DNA of 64,000 bases from Leptofilum sp965223285 (lineage in GTDB: Bacteria; Chloroflexota; Anaerolineae; Promineifilales; Promineifilaceae), in the NCBI RefSeq assembly GCF_965223285.1, contig NZ_OZ244997.1, positions 4,588,001 through 4,652,000 on the forward strand, in the 5' to 3' direction. The notes under the pieces are model-generated. The model made no database searches. It was given only the letters and a program-made list of their open reading frames with translations, and was not told the origin of the DNA. Position 1 is the first letter of the stretch; every line of letters starts with the position of its first letter. The translations under genes were made by a program, and so were the position numbers. Shown piece after piece: positions 37,871 to 45,943 of this stretch.

Positions 37871-38053
37871 TGCGAGGATGAAAACTGAGTGGCCTTCCGT
37901 ATTGGGTAAAGTTGTGGGCTGCTGATTAACTGAAGTGATGATAGATAAACGGCCGTTATGAAGCGACAGTTGTTCCCGCAATCGTTCGGTCGTTAATAAA
38001 TGTCAACGATTTTCCTCGCTTTTTTACACATTATCTGACAGGTTTTCTTATTT

Positions 38054-41000
38054 GTGACGGCGGAAAGAGTTAGCCAACTTCGGGTCGGTATGGTGGGCTT
38101 GTTGCTGCTTGTGAGTGGCATCATTTACCTTCTCCTGCCATTTTCGGCACTTCGCTGGGCACAAACCCCCTTTCTTGGTTTCTTTATAGACCCCAATCTC
38201 GTCATTAACGACTCTGGTGAACCAGACTGGCCTTCTCAGGGAGATGAGGCCTTGGTGGGCTATCCAGACAGGATTACGGCCGTAAACAGCCAACCGGTAG
38301 ACAACATTCAAGCCTATTTAGCTGCACTGGCCGACAAAGCCCCAGGCGATGTTGTTGAGCTAACGCTCGTTCAGCCACCTGCTGGTAGCCGTGTAGAACC
38401 GAGCCACCTAGATGCTGAGCGCGTCGTAAGTCTGCCCGTTATTCCCTTTACCAATTTGGCATTGTGGAACCAATTTGGCCTCTTTTACCTAATTGGCTTT
38501 TTGTTGTTGGTCATTGGCATTTGGACATTTGTTGTCCGCCCACAAAGTGAGGCAGCGCAGGTTTTTGCCTTGTTTATGGCCTTTGCCGCATTAGCTGTAG
38601 GCAGCTTGTTTAATATGCTTACCACTCACCAATTTGGCCGGGTGTGGCTGCTGGCTCTTTCGCTGACGCCAGGATTTTGCATTTGGTTAACGGCCGTTTT
38701 CCCACACGAAATGAGCTTTGTAGACAGGTATCCACGCGGTCGTTGGCTCACGCTGCTGCCCGGTTTGGCCGCTGGCCTGTGGGCGCAGCTTTGGCTGTAT
38801 GATGCAGTCGATCCATGGCACTACGCCATCCCCTGGCGCACACTGTTTTTTCTCAATGCTCTGGCCATCCTTATCTCGCTGCTGATGATGGCATTCCGTG
38901 GCTCTCGCTCGCCGTCGCCACTGGTGCGGCAGCAGGCTCGCATTGTGCTGGGTGGCAGCTTGCTGGCATTTACGCCGCTCATTCTCTTTTTCATTCCTGC
39001 TTCCCAAATGATGGATGTGGCCTGGCTACCGTCCGCCTTTTACTTGTCGCCGTTGGTGATTTATCCACTCGCAATTGCTTACACCATCATCCGTTACCGA
39101 CTGCTCGATTTTGATTTGGTTTTGCGCCGTTCACTTTCTTATGGGGCTATGACCGGCTTGCTGCTGCTTGCTTTTCTGCTGTTGACTGTGGGGGTAACTA
39201 ATACGTTTGGTGCCGTAACGGAAAATCCGGTACTGCTGTCTGTACTGGTCGTTATAATGGTGCTGCTGTTCAATCCGCTTCGTTCCAGATTGCAGGAGGC
39301 GATTGATCAGCTCTTTTTTGCCAAGCCTGTGGCGTTGGATAAGCTGCTGCGTGATTACAATCGGGAATTGACAACGGCCGTTAATACAGACCAGGTTGCC
39401 AAAAACTTGCTCAAATACGTTGCCTCCGGCGTGCCAGATGCTACCCCGCATCTATTTTTACCAGACGCCCAGATGAATTATTACAGCAGCTATGAAAATG
39501 GTGCCTCGGGGCGGCTCAATATGGAGTCGCCGCTGGTGGCCTATATGCGAGAAACAACCAGCCCCATTGATTTAACCGAGGCACGTGCCTGGCCTCAGCC
39601 TTTATCTGAACAGTCAGAAGCAGTAAACGCTTTGAATGCGGCCGTTTTGGTTCCCATCAATAACGGCCGTGAACTGCTCGGTTGGCTGTCCCTTTCCCCC
39701 AAGCAAAATCGTGACCATTTTCGGCAGGCAGAAATTAACTACATCAGTTCGTTGGTGGATCAATCATTGATTGGGCTAGAGCGGGCCAACGTCATTCGCC
39801 GCCTTGAGACGCGAGTGTCTGAGCTAGATATGCTCAGCCAATTCTCTCAGGCACTTAACTTCACGATTGATTTTGATGCCCTGCTTGAACTGGTGTTTAT
39901 CAACTTCCAGCGACTGCTAGACATCAACGATTTTTATATTTCGCTGCGAGACAAAGCGACCAAGCAAATTTACACCGCCTTCTACCTGGAAAATGGTGAG
40001 CGGTACGAAGAGAAGGAAGGGCCAGATAGTGTGGTGACAGACCCTTCTATTCATCAGGTTATGAGCATGGGGCAGATGGTGGTGAAGGAGGATGAACACG
40101 GCCGTTCCTGGATAGCAGCCCCGCTCAACGTTGGTGCCGACACAATTGGGGCTATTCACACCTTCTACCGCGATCCCACACACAAAATACGAGCACGGCA
40201 GCAGCAGCTTTTTACCGTTTTTGCCGATAGAACAGCCGCTGCCCTAGAGCGCATTGAAACCAGCAAACAGTTGCAAGAACGCGCTGAGCAGTTGGAAATC
40301 ATGAACAATGTCACCTTCTCGCTCGCCTCCATCAAAGAGCTGGATGCCTTGTTAGAGCTTATTCTGGATACCGCTATGGAATTGCTGGATACAGAAGCAG
40401 GAACCTTCATGATCTCCCGCGAAGAAGATGGCGAGCTGGAATTCAAAGTAGCACGAGGTCCATCTAGCGAGGGCTTGATTGGCCGTCGATTGCCATTAGG
40501 AGCTGGCTTGGCTGGAACGGCCGCACAATCCGGTCGTCCCATTTTGGTTAACCGCGTCAAAGACGACGCTCGTTGGTTCTCAGACGTCGATGCCGATTCT
40601 GATTTTAGCTCCGAATCCATCCTGACTGTGCCATTGGTGCGGCACAATACCGTCCTGGGTGTGTTGCAGGTGATCAATAAAAAGAGCCGAGCCGAGTTCA
40701 ACAAGGAAGACCAAAGTTTGCTCCTGGCCTTTGCTGGGCAAGCTGTGGTGGCTATGGAAAATGCGCGTCTATTGGCCCAAACGGATGAAAAACTGCAAAA
40801 AAGCGTAGACGAACTGTTCCTGCTTCAGCAGCTAGATCGAGATTTAAGTACCACCCTAAACCTGGAAAATGTGCTGAACATTACCCTGGATCGGATGTTG
40901 AGTATTTACCAGGGGGATGCTGGTGCAATCGTTCTGGTTGATGAAGAAGGCGAGATGACTCGCAAAGTAACACGCGGGTATGAAGGCCAGGAACAGGAGC

Positions 41001-42025
41001 TTTCTAACAAGAAAAAATTGACGGCAAAATCTGGCTTGATCGGCCAGGTTATTGAAACAATGAAGCCGCATTATGCCCCAAATGTGATCGATGATGATAA
41101 TTACATCATCGGTAATCCTAGCACGCTGTCTCAGATGACTTTGCCGTTTATCAATAAGCAGGAGCTGATTGGGGTTATAGCCATCGAAAGTGACAAAATT
41201 GACAACTATTCCGAGGATGAATTGCAAACGGCCGTGCGTATCACCAACCATGCTGCTGCCGCCATTGCCAACGCCGTCCTCTACGAAAAAGTAAATGAAG
41301 CCAATCAGGCTAAATCTGAATTTGTCTCTATGGTTTCACATGAGCTAAAAACCCCCATGACCTCCCTACGAGGGTACACTGATCTGCTCCTTTCTGGCAT
41401 GACGGGTGATCTTTCGGATCAGCAGCAAAACTTCCTGGAAATCATGTCAGCCAATATTCGGCGCATGAGCCAGCAGATCCAAGACCTCACCGACATCTCC
41501 CGCATTGAAACTGGGCAGCTGCACATAGATCTGGCACCAATTTCCTTTGTCAATGTTATGAATGAAACCATGCAAACGGTCAAAGGCGTGTGTGATGAAA
41601 AAGGAATCCGCATTCATTTGGAACTGCCAGAAGAGCTACCGCCCATCATGGCAGACAAAGGGCGCATGGTGCAGGTTCTTACCAATTTGCTCAGTAACGC
41701 TTGCAAATATTCACCACCTAATGCTGATGTTTCATTAAGATTCATGCCTCGCCTGGTTCCCAACGAAGAAACGGGCGAAATGCAGCCAATGGTTTGCTGC
41801 TGTGTGAAAGATAATGGTTACGGGATTTCCTCAGAAGATCAAGAAAAATTGTTTACCAAATTCTTCCGTTCAGATGATCCCAATATTCGTCAGGCAAAGG
41901 GAACTGGCTTGGGATTATCAATTACCAAGGGGATTATTGAACTGCACGGCGGCAAAATTGGGGTAGAGAGTAAATTGGGCGAGGGCACTTCTTTCCAGTT
42001 TTCAATTCCTCAAGCGCAAGCATAA
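38054..42025 (+). CDS. Large membrane sensor histidine kinase with PDZ-like and several GAF domains
   Basis: 1323 residues. One N-terminal span (about 10-30) leads to an external PDZ-like segment ('RITAVNSQPVDNIQAYLAAL', about 74-115), then a block of eight or so spans (about 135-380). Several GAF domains follow (about 430-580, 600-735, 755-905, 925-1075). The last part is a classical HisKA domain with His1096 in 'EFVSMVSHELKTPMTSLRGY' and a HATPase_c domain ('LTNLLSNACKYSPPNADVSL', 'GTGLGLSITKGIIELHGG'). The start is GTG at 38054 and is uncertain. No response regulator is adjacent; the receiver protein at 52845 is a distant candidate. Confidence 0.9.
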   Translation: MTAERVSQLRVGMVGLLLLVSGIIYLLLPFSALRWAQTPFLGFFIDPNLVINDSGEPDWPSQGDEALVGYPDRITAVNSQPVDNIQAYLAALADKAPGDVVELTLVQPPAGSRVEPSHLDAERVVSLPVIPFTNLALWNQFGLFYLIGFLLLVIGIWTFVVRPQSEAAQVFALFMAFAALAVGSLFNMLTTHQFGRVWLLALSLTPGFCIWLTAVFPHEMSFVDRYPRGRWLTLLPGLAAGLWAQLWLYDAVDPWHYAIPWRTLFFLNALAILISLLMMAFRGSRSPSPLVRQQARIVLGGSLLAFTPLILFFIPASQMMDVAWLPSAFYLSPLVIYPLAIAYTIIRYRLLDFDLVLRRSLSYGAMTGLLLLAFLLLTVGVTNTFGAVTENPVLLSVLVVIMVLLFNPLRSRLQEAIDQLFFAKPVALDKLLRDYNRELTTAVNTDQVAKNLLKYVASGVPDATPHLFLPDAQMNYYSSYENGASGRLNMESPLVAYMRETTSPIDLTEARAWPQPLSEQSEAVNALNAAVLVPINNGRELLGWLSLSPKQNRDHFRQAEINYISSLVDQSLIGLERANVIRRLETRVSELDMLSQFSQALNFTIDFDALLELVFINFQRLLDINDFYISLRDKATKQIYTAFYLENGERYEEKEGPDSVVTDPSIHQVMSMGQMVVKEDEHGRSWIAAPLNVGADTIGAIHTFYRDPTHKIRARQQQLFTVFADRTAAALERIETSKQLQERAEQLEIMNNVTFSLASIKELDALLELILDTAMELLDTEAGTFMISREEDGELEFKVARGPSSEGLIGRRLPLGAGLAGTAAQSGRPILVNRVKDDARWFSDVDADSDFSSESILTVPLVRHNTVLGVLQVINKKSRAEFNKEDQSLLLAFAGQAVVAMENARLLAQTDEKLQKSVDELFLLQQLDRDLSTTLNLENVLNITLDRMLSIYQGDAGAIVLVDEEGEMTRKVTRGYEGQEQELSNKKKLTAKSGLIGQVIETMKPHYAPNVIDDDNYIIGNPSTLSQMTLPFINKQELIGVIAIESDKIDNYSEDELQTAVRITNHAAAAIANAVLYEKVNEANQAKSEFVSMVSHELKTPMTSLRGYTDLLLSGMTGDLSDQQQNFLEIMSANIRRMSQQIQDLTDISRIETGQLHIDLAPISFVNVMNETMQTVKGVCDEKGIRIHLELPEELPPIMADKGRMVQVLTNLLSNACKYSPPNADVSLRFMPRLVPNEETGEMQPMVCCCVKDNGYGISSEDQEKLFTKFFRSDDPNIRQAKGTGLGLSITKGIIELHGGKIGVESKLGEGTSFQFSIPQAQA

Positions 42026-42138
42026 GCGAAGCAAACCTTGCTGTGGGGCTTAGATTTGCTAAAAATCGTTTGAATAATTTACATAAAAATCCTAATCAGC
42101 CAGTAACTTAAAAATAGGTAAATTGTCATTTAGTTCCA

Positions 42139-42166
42139 TTGACATCACTACTTTGTACGTTATACT
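42139..42166 (+). promoter_or_regulatory. Promoter upstream of the micro-ORF
   Basis: Perfect -35 TTGACA (42139-42144), 16-base spacer, TATACT (42161-42166). An ATG lies at 42173, exactly where transcription should begin. Confidence 0.7.
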
Positions 42167-42172
42167 TGGAAC

Positions 42173-42220
42173 ATGGATGAGAAAGTAAAAAAATCATCAG
42201 TTGAGGCACCAACAAATTAG
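42173..42220 (+). CDS. Putative leaderless 15-residue micro-ORF
   Basis: ATG to TAG encodes MDEKVKKSSVEAPTN. It lies between a good promoter (42139-42166) and a strong terminator (42228-42252), making an RNA of about 80 bases. The ATG coincides with the expected transcript start, so it could be translated as a leaderless mRNA. Alternatives are a small RNA that merely contains this frame, or a leader/attenuator of the SWIM gene at 42315. The peptide is charged and has no membrane span. Confidence 0.4.
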   Translation: MDEKVKKSSVEAPTN

Positions 42221-42227
42221 ACTGCAG

Positions 42228-42252
42228 CGCACGCATTTTGCGTGCGTTTTTT
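42228..42252 (+). terminator. Rho-independent terminator after the micro-ORF
   Basis: CGCACGCA (42228-42235), loop TTT, TGCGTGCG (42239-42246) and six T. It closes the short transcript upstream of the SWIM-protein gene. Confidence 0.9.
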
Positions 42253-42314
42253 GTTTCTATTAACCGAATTGAAGTCCCTAAAAACCTTATCATGCAGAGA
42301 GGAGTATAAAAATT

Positions 42315-42560
42315 ATGGACTATGGAATGATTGGAAAGATTGAGAAATCTAAGTTCTATGCACAGGAGCCCGAACGGTTCAGTTTTGATTCTTTTAATGT
42401 TCGTCTTGAAGGGGATAGCGGTGGCTTGCACCACATTAAATATGAATCGGGCCAGTGGGATTGCGATTGCAGCTTTTTCCACACCCGTGGCTATTGCAGC
42501 CACACCATGGCGATTGAGCGCGTATTAGGCGAAATGCTTGGAACTCCCGCAGCTGCTTAA
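42315..42560 (+). CDS. SWIM zinc-finger mini-protein
   Basis: 81 residues. Cys50, Cys52, Cys61 and His63 make a perfect CxC-x8-CxH SWIM signature ('WDCDCSFFHTRGYCSHTMAI'). Upstream is a beta-rich segment ('FSFDSFNVRLEGDSGGLHHI') that commonly precedes SWIM fingers. AGGAG is well placed before the ATG. SWIM domains bind nucleic acid or proteins, usually as part of helicases, transposases or ubiquitin ligases; here the finger stands alone. A terminator follows, so it is monocistronic. Confidence 0.88.
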   Translation: MDYGMIGKIEKSKFYAQEPERFSFDSFNVRLEGDSGGLHHIKYESGQWDCDCSFFHTRGYCSHTMAIERVLGEMLGTPAAA

Positions 42561-42591
42561 CAATCGTTTCAGTAAATAAACCTAACCTTTT

Positions 42592-42618
42592 AGCCCGGCC
42601 TTATGGTCGGGCTTTTTT
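42592..42618 (+). terminator. Rho-independent terminator after the SWIM gene
   Basis: AGCCCGGCC (42592-42600), loop TTAT, GGTCGGGCT (42605-42613) and a T-run. A TATAAT at 42621-42626 right after it is a likely -10 for the next gene, though no good -35 was seen. Confidence 0.92.
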
Positions 42619-42663
42619 GTTATAATCCCCGGCTATAGATAATGCTTATGTAGGAGAGTGGCA

Positions 42664-43284
42664 GTGACTATTGGCGGTATTCAGTTTGATTTAAAGATTA
42701 CGTTTCTCATCATTTTGGCCACCGTGGTGCCGATGCTGGATTATTACGGACACAAGTTCACCAGCGTCAAAGCATATGATCGGTTGATTTGGTATTTTGT
42801 GATTCCGATGTTGGTGATTGTGCTGCTGTTTCGGGAGCCAATGGCAGACTACGGGTTTAAGCTAGGTAAGTGGCAAACGGGGTTGGCCTGGACGGTGGGA
42901 GCCTGCACGGGAATGGCGGTTATTTTGTGGTTTCTGGCGCGCCAGCCGGGAATGCAAGCGTACTACGTGGCGCGTACCGGCGACCAATCGGTAGCTCGTA
43001 TTATTTTCTTAAACGGCGTGGAGATGTTTGGTTGGGAGTTTATGTGGCGTGGCCTGCTGTTGTTTGCATTTGCACGTGCGTTTGGGCCGGGGGCGGCTAT
43101 CTTTTTGCAGGCAGTGCCATTTGCGTTTATGCACCTGGGTAAACCAGAAGTGGAGTCTTTAAGCACCATTTTTGGTGGAGCGGGTTTTGGTTTTATTGCC
43201 TGGCAGTCTGAATCTTTTATTTATCCGTGGTTGATTCATTGGTTTATTTCTACATTTACGATGGTTATTGCTTCGCGTATGTAA
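42664..43284 (+). CDS. CPBP-family intramembrane metalloprotease
   Basis: About 206 residues with around six membrane spans. CPBP/Abi motifs: 'GVEMFGWEFMWRGLLLFAFA' (Glu and Arg of motif 1, where the usual EE pair is only partly kept), 'AVPFAFMHLGKPEVESL' (motif 2 with His) and 'YPWLIHWFISTF' (motif 3 with His). GTG at 42658 is possible, but AGGAGA at 42652-42657 is 6 bases before the GTG at 42664, which is chosen. Such proteases process membrane peptides or prenylated proteins; the substrate is unknown. Confidence 0.85.
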   Translation: MTIGGIQFDLKITFLIILATVVPMLDYYGHKFTSVKAYDRLIWYFVIPMLVIVLLFREPMADYGFKLGKWQTGLAWTVGACTGMAVILWFLARQPGMQAYYVARTGDQSVARIIFLNGVEMFGWEFMWRGLLLFAFARAFGPGAAIFLQAVPFAFMHLGKPEVESLSTIFGGAGFGFIAWQSESFIYPWLIHWFISTFTMVIASRM

Positions 43285-43343
43285 GGCATGTTGGCACGTG
43301 AAGCGATAGCGCATGTTTGCAATAGTTTCGGCAAAAAGGTTTC

Positions 43344-44570
43344 ATGGAAAAAGTAACGCTGGATATTTCTGATATTGCGCATGGTGGGAGCGGCATTGGC
43401 CGGGCGAGTCGTGGGCGCACAATTTTTGTGCCGCTGACGATACCGGGTGAAAAGGTGCGCGCGCAAATAGTGTCGCAAAAGAATAAGTACGCGCAAGCGG
43501 CATTGGTGCAGGTGTTAAAGGCGTCGCCAGAACGAACGGAGCCACATTGTCAGCACTTTGGGGCGTGTGGTGGCTGCCATTTTCAGCATATGTCTTATGA
43601 GGCACAGTTGGTTTCTAAGGAGGGTGTTGTGCGGGATCAGCTAGCGCGACTAGGTGGGTTTAAGCAGGCGAATGTGCAGCCTGTTTTACCAAATCCCGAG
43701 CGATGGGGATACCAGGTGGAGATGGTGTTGAGTCCGGTGGGAAACGGCCGTGTCGGATATTGGTCCCCCGTGCAGCGCGAAGTGATCCCTGTTGAAGAAT
43801 GCCCTATTGCGCGGCCAGAGTTAATGGCACTGTTGCAAGATGTGGAGCTGGATTTGCCGGGTCTCCGTAAGCTGTCGCTGCGGGTGGGGGATGATGAGGC
43901 GTTGCTGGCGGCAATTGAAGTGGACGGGGTTGAACCGCCCCAATTGGAAGCAGATTTCCCCGTTTCGGTAGCGATTGTGCTGCCAGACAAAACGGCCGCT
44001 TCCCTCGTCGGTGATTTGTACTCTGTGCAGCAGATAAACGGCCGTGATTTTCGCGTATCGCCAGGAGTGGCCCTTACGCCGAGTCCGGCAGGGATGGCAT
44101 TGGTCCTGCAAACGGTGCTGCGTTACGCGGCACTTACCGGCGAAGAAAATGTGATCGAGCTTTACAGCGGTGCGGGAACGCTCACCGCGTTTTTGGCGGA
44201 GCAGGCGGCTGAAATTGTAGCCATTGAGCGCAATCCTGATGCCGTCGCCGATCTGACGGTAAATTTGGATGATTTAGACAACGTGAACGTGTTCGAAGGC
44301 GCGGTAGAGGCTGTGCTCCCTCTGATGCCGGAAGGTGTAGAGCTGATGGTGGTGCATCCAGATGCCAGCGGACTATCCCGTAAGGCGGTAACGGCCGTTA
44401 CCCGTGCCAAACCGCTCAAATTTATTTACGTGAGTTCCGATGTGGCTACGCTGGCGCGAGACGGCCGTTCATTGGCCAAAGCCGGGTATAAACTGGTTGA
44501 GGTGCAGCCGATTGACATGCAGCCGCAAACCTTTCATATTGAAACAGTTTCCTTGTGGGAACCTGAGTAA
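43344..44570 (+). CDS. RlmD/TrmA-like RNA m5U methyltransferase homologue lacking the catalytic Cys
   Basis: 408 residues: TRAM domain ('ISDIAHGGSGIGRASRGRTI'), iron-sulfur Cys set ('HCQHFGACGGCHFQH' plus Cys in 'PVEECPIARPE'), and a SAM-binding Rossmann part ('VIELYSGAGTLTAFLAEQ'). In active enzymes the last motifs are DPPR/DPAR and YVSCNPATLARD. Here they read 'VVHPDASGLSRKA' and 'YVSSDVATLARD', so the catalytic Cys is Ser365 (codon at 44436) and the DPxR motif is changed. The closing 'DMQPQTFHIETVSLWE' is normal. Fold and cofactor binding look intact, so it may bind RNA without methylating C5, or use other chemistry. Confidence 0.88.
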   Translation: MEKVTLDISDIAHGGSGIGRASRGRTIFVPLTIPGEKVRAQIVSQKNKYAQAALVQVLKASPERTEPHCQHFGACGGCHFQHMSYEAQLVSKEGVVRDQLARLGGFKQANVQPVLPNPERWGYQVEMVLSPVGNGRVGYWSPVQREVIPVEECPIARPELMALLQDVELDLPGLRKLSLRVGDDEALLAAIEVDGVEPPQLEADFPVSVAIVLPDKTAASLVGDLYSVQQINGRDFRVSPGVALTPSPAGMALVLQTVLRYAALTGEENVIELYSGAGTLTAFLAEQAAEIVAIERNPDAVADLTVNLDDLDNVNVFEGAVEAVLPLMPEGVELMVVHPDASGLSRKAVTAVTRAKPLKFIYVSSDVATLARDGRSLAKAGYKLVEVQPIDMQPQTFHIETVSLWEPE

Positions 44571-44613
44571 GCCGCAAACTTCGTATTCATTTGCCAAATT
44601 TTCGGCGGATTAA

Positions 44614-44973
44614 CTATTCAGAATCGTCATCTTTGTCTCCCCCCTGCTGCGGAAAACGAAAGAATTGATCGGCCAGCGTCGTTGGTAGCCGAATCTCACC
44701 AAATTGCCGCTCGTAGTTGGCGATGTTTTGCGCCAATGCTTTTTGCAGCATTTTGGCGTGCATAGGGGACATGATGACGCGGGACTGTACGCGGCCACGC
44801 GGCATTCGGGGCAGCATTTGGGCGAAGTCCAGCACAATTTCGCCGGGAGTGTGGCTAATAAAAGCCAGATTGGCATAAACGGCCGTTAGCTCTTTGGGAA
44901 TATCAATTGCAATGCGCTTTTGCCCTGGCTTGGGTGCGTTAGGTGCTGGTTGAGGTTTGGGTGTATCACTCAT
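44614..44973 (-). CDS. DUF3467-family protein
   Basis: 119 residues with a Pro-rich N-terminus ('MSDTPKPQPAPNAPKPGQ') and the DUF3467 core: 'AVYANLAFISHTPGEIVLDF', 'VQSRVIMSPMHAKMLQKALA' and 'NIANYERQFGEIRLP'. The C-terminus is acidic. GGAG stands 6 bases before the ATG. The family is widespread among Chloroflexota and other phyla but its function is unknown. Convergent with the methyltransferase homologue. Confidence 0.88.
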   Translation of the reverse strand: MSDTPKPQPAPNAPKPGQKRIAIDIPKELTAVYANLAFISHTPGEIVLDFAQMLPRMPRGRVQSRVIMSPMHAKMLQKALAQNIANYERQFGEIRLPTTLADQFFRFPQQGGDKDDDSE

Positions 44974-45286
44974 TTAAATCTCCATAAAAATTAAACAATC
45001 TACTGTTTCGCCCAACAAATGTTGACGGATAAACAGCTCAAAGCGAAACAGTTAATAAACAGAAGCAAACTTTCGCCAATTTTGACCATAAGAAATTTGC
45101 TTTTGTACTACTTGCTTTGACACGAATTTGTGCGGCGAGACACAAATTATAGAACAAGATCAGTTGCCTAAGATACTGCAACCGCGCCACTTTGAAAAAT
45201 GACCATTTTGTGCCTCACTCTCACTGCGTGTAAAATATCGGCATTCCAGAGCAATGTTCAGAAGGTTAATTCACCAGGGGATCACT
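44974..45286. other. Intergenic region with two hairpins between DUF3467 and comEA
   Basis: About 310 bases without a gene. ACTGTTTCGC near 45003 and GCGAAACAGT near 45049 form a distant inverted repeat, and AATTTGTG (45125-45132) pairs with CACAAATT (45141-45148) across an 8-base loop. It also holds the proposed comEA promoter. No ACGGCCGT motif occurs here. Confidence 0.5.
45208..45236 (+). promoter_or_regulatory. Possible promoter of comEA
   Basis: TTGTGC (45208-45213), 17-base spacer, TAAAAT (45231-45236). The transcript would start near 45243, about 44 bases before the GTG start. Confidence 0.5.
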
Positions 45287-45928
45287 GTGGTAAACAAAAA
45301 CAACATACTTTCCTATTTGATTGTTTTGTTTGTAGGTATCATTGTTGGGGCAGGGAGCGTAACGCTAGCGGGGCGCGTCCAGCCCGCGCCAATCGTTATT
45401 CAGCCACCACAACCGACAGCCGCCCCAGGCCCTACGTCCACACCGGGGCCGCTGCGTATTTTTGTGAACGGGGCTGTTGCCGCACCCGCTGTGTATGAGC
45501 TGCCACATGATGGCATTGTGCAAGATGCGATTGCGCGGGCGGGTGGCTTTATTGCTGAGGCAGACACGGCCGTTATCAATCTGGCCCACCCATTGCAGGA
45601 AGGCATGCAAATTTATGTACCCACACTGGCAGAAACGGCCGCACAGCCACCGATCATCTCTGAACCATTGGTGCGATCTGAAGGGGTTGATTTGGATGGT
45701 GGGGGAGAAACGGCCGTTACGAACGAAGGTGGTTTAGTTGACATAAATGAGGCAGGCGTCGCTGCCCTAGACACATTGCCCGGTATTGGTCCCAGCACAG
45801 CCGAAAAGATAGTAGAATACCGAGAAACAAACGGGCCATTTGTGTCCATCGACGAAATCATGAGCGTTTCTGGCATTGGCCCTGCAAAGTTTGAACAAAT
45901 TCAACCTTTTATTACCGTAGGAGAATGA
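45287..45928 (+). CDS. comEA: ComEA-like DNA-binding protein (SLBB + helix-hairpin-helix)
   Basis: 213 residues from GTG at 45287 with AGGGG 6 bases before it. One membrane span at the N-terminus ('YLIVLFVGIIVGAGSVTLAG'), a Pro/Thr spacer, an SLBB domain ('LRIFVNGAVAAPAVYELPHD', 'EGMQIYVPTLAE'), and a C-terminal double helix-hairpin-helix: 'VDINEAGVAALDTLPGIGPS', 'VSIDEIMSVSGIGPAKFEQI'. ComEA binds double-stranded DNA outside the membrane during natural transformation. The ComEC channel is not in the window. The gene is followed after 15 bases by a GT9 gene. Confidence 0.93.
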   Translation: MVNKNNILSYLIVLFVGIIVGAGSVTLAGRVQPAPIVIQPPQPTAAPGPTSTPGPLRIFVNGAVAAPAVYELPHDGIVQDAIARAGGFIAEADTAVINLAHPLQEGMQIYVPTLAETAAQPPIISEPLVRSEGVDLDGGGETAVTNEGGLVDINEAGVAALDTLPGIGPSTAEKIVEYRETNGPFVSIDEIMSVSGIGPAKFEQIQPFITVGE

Positions 45929-45943
45929 GAGTACCATTCCCAT

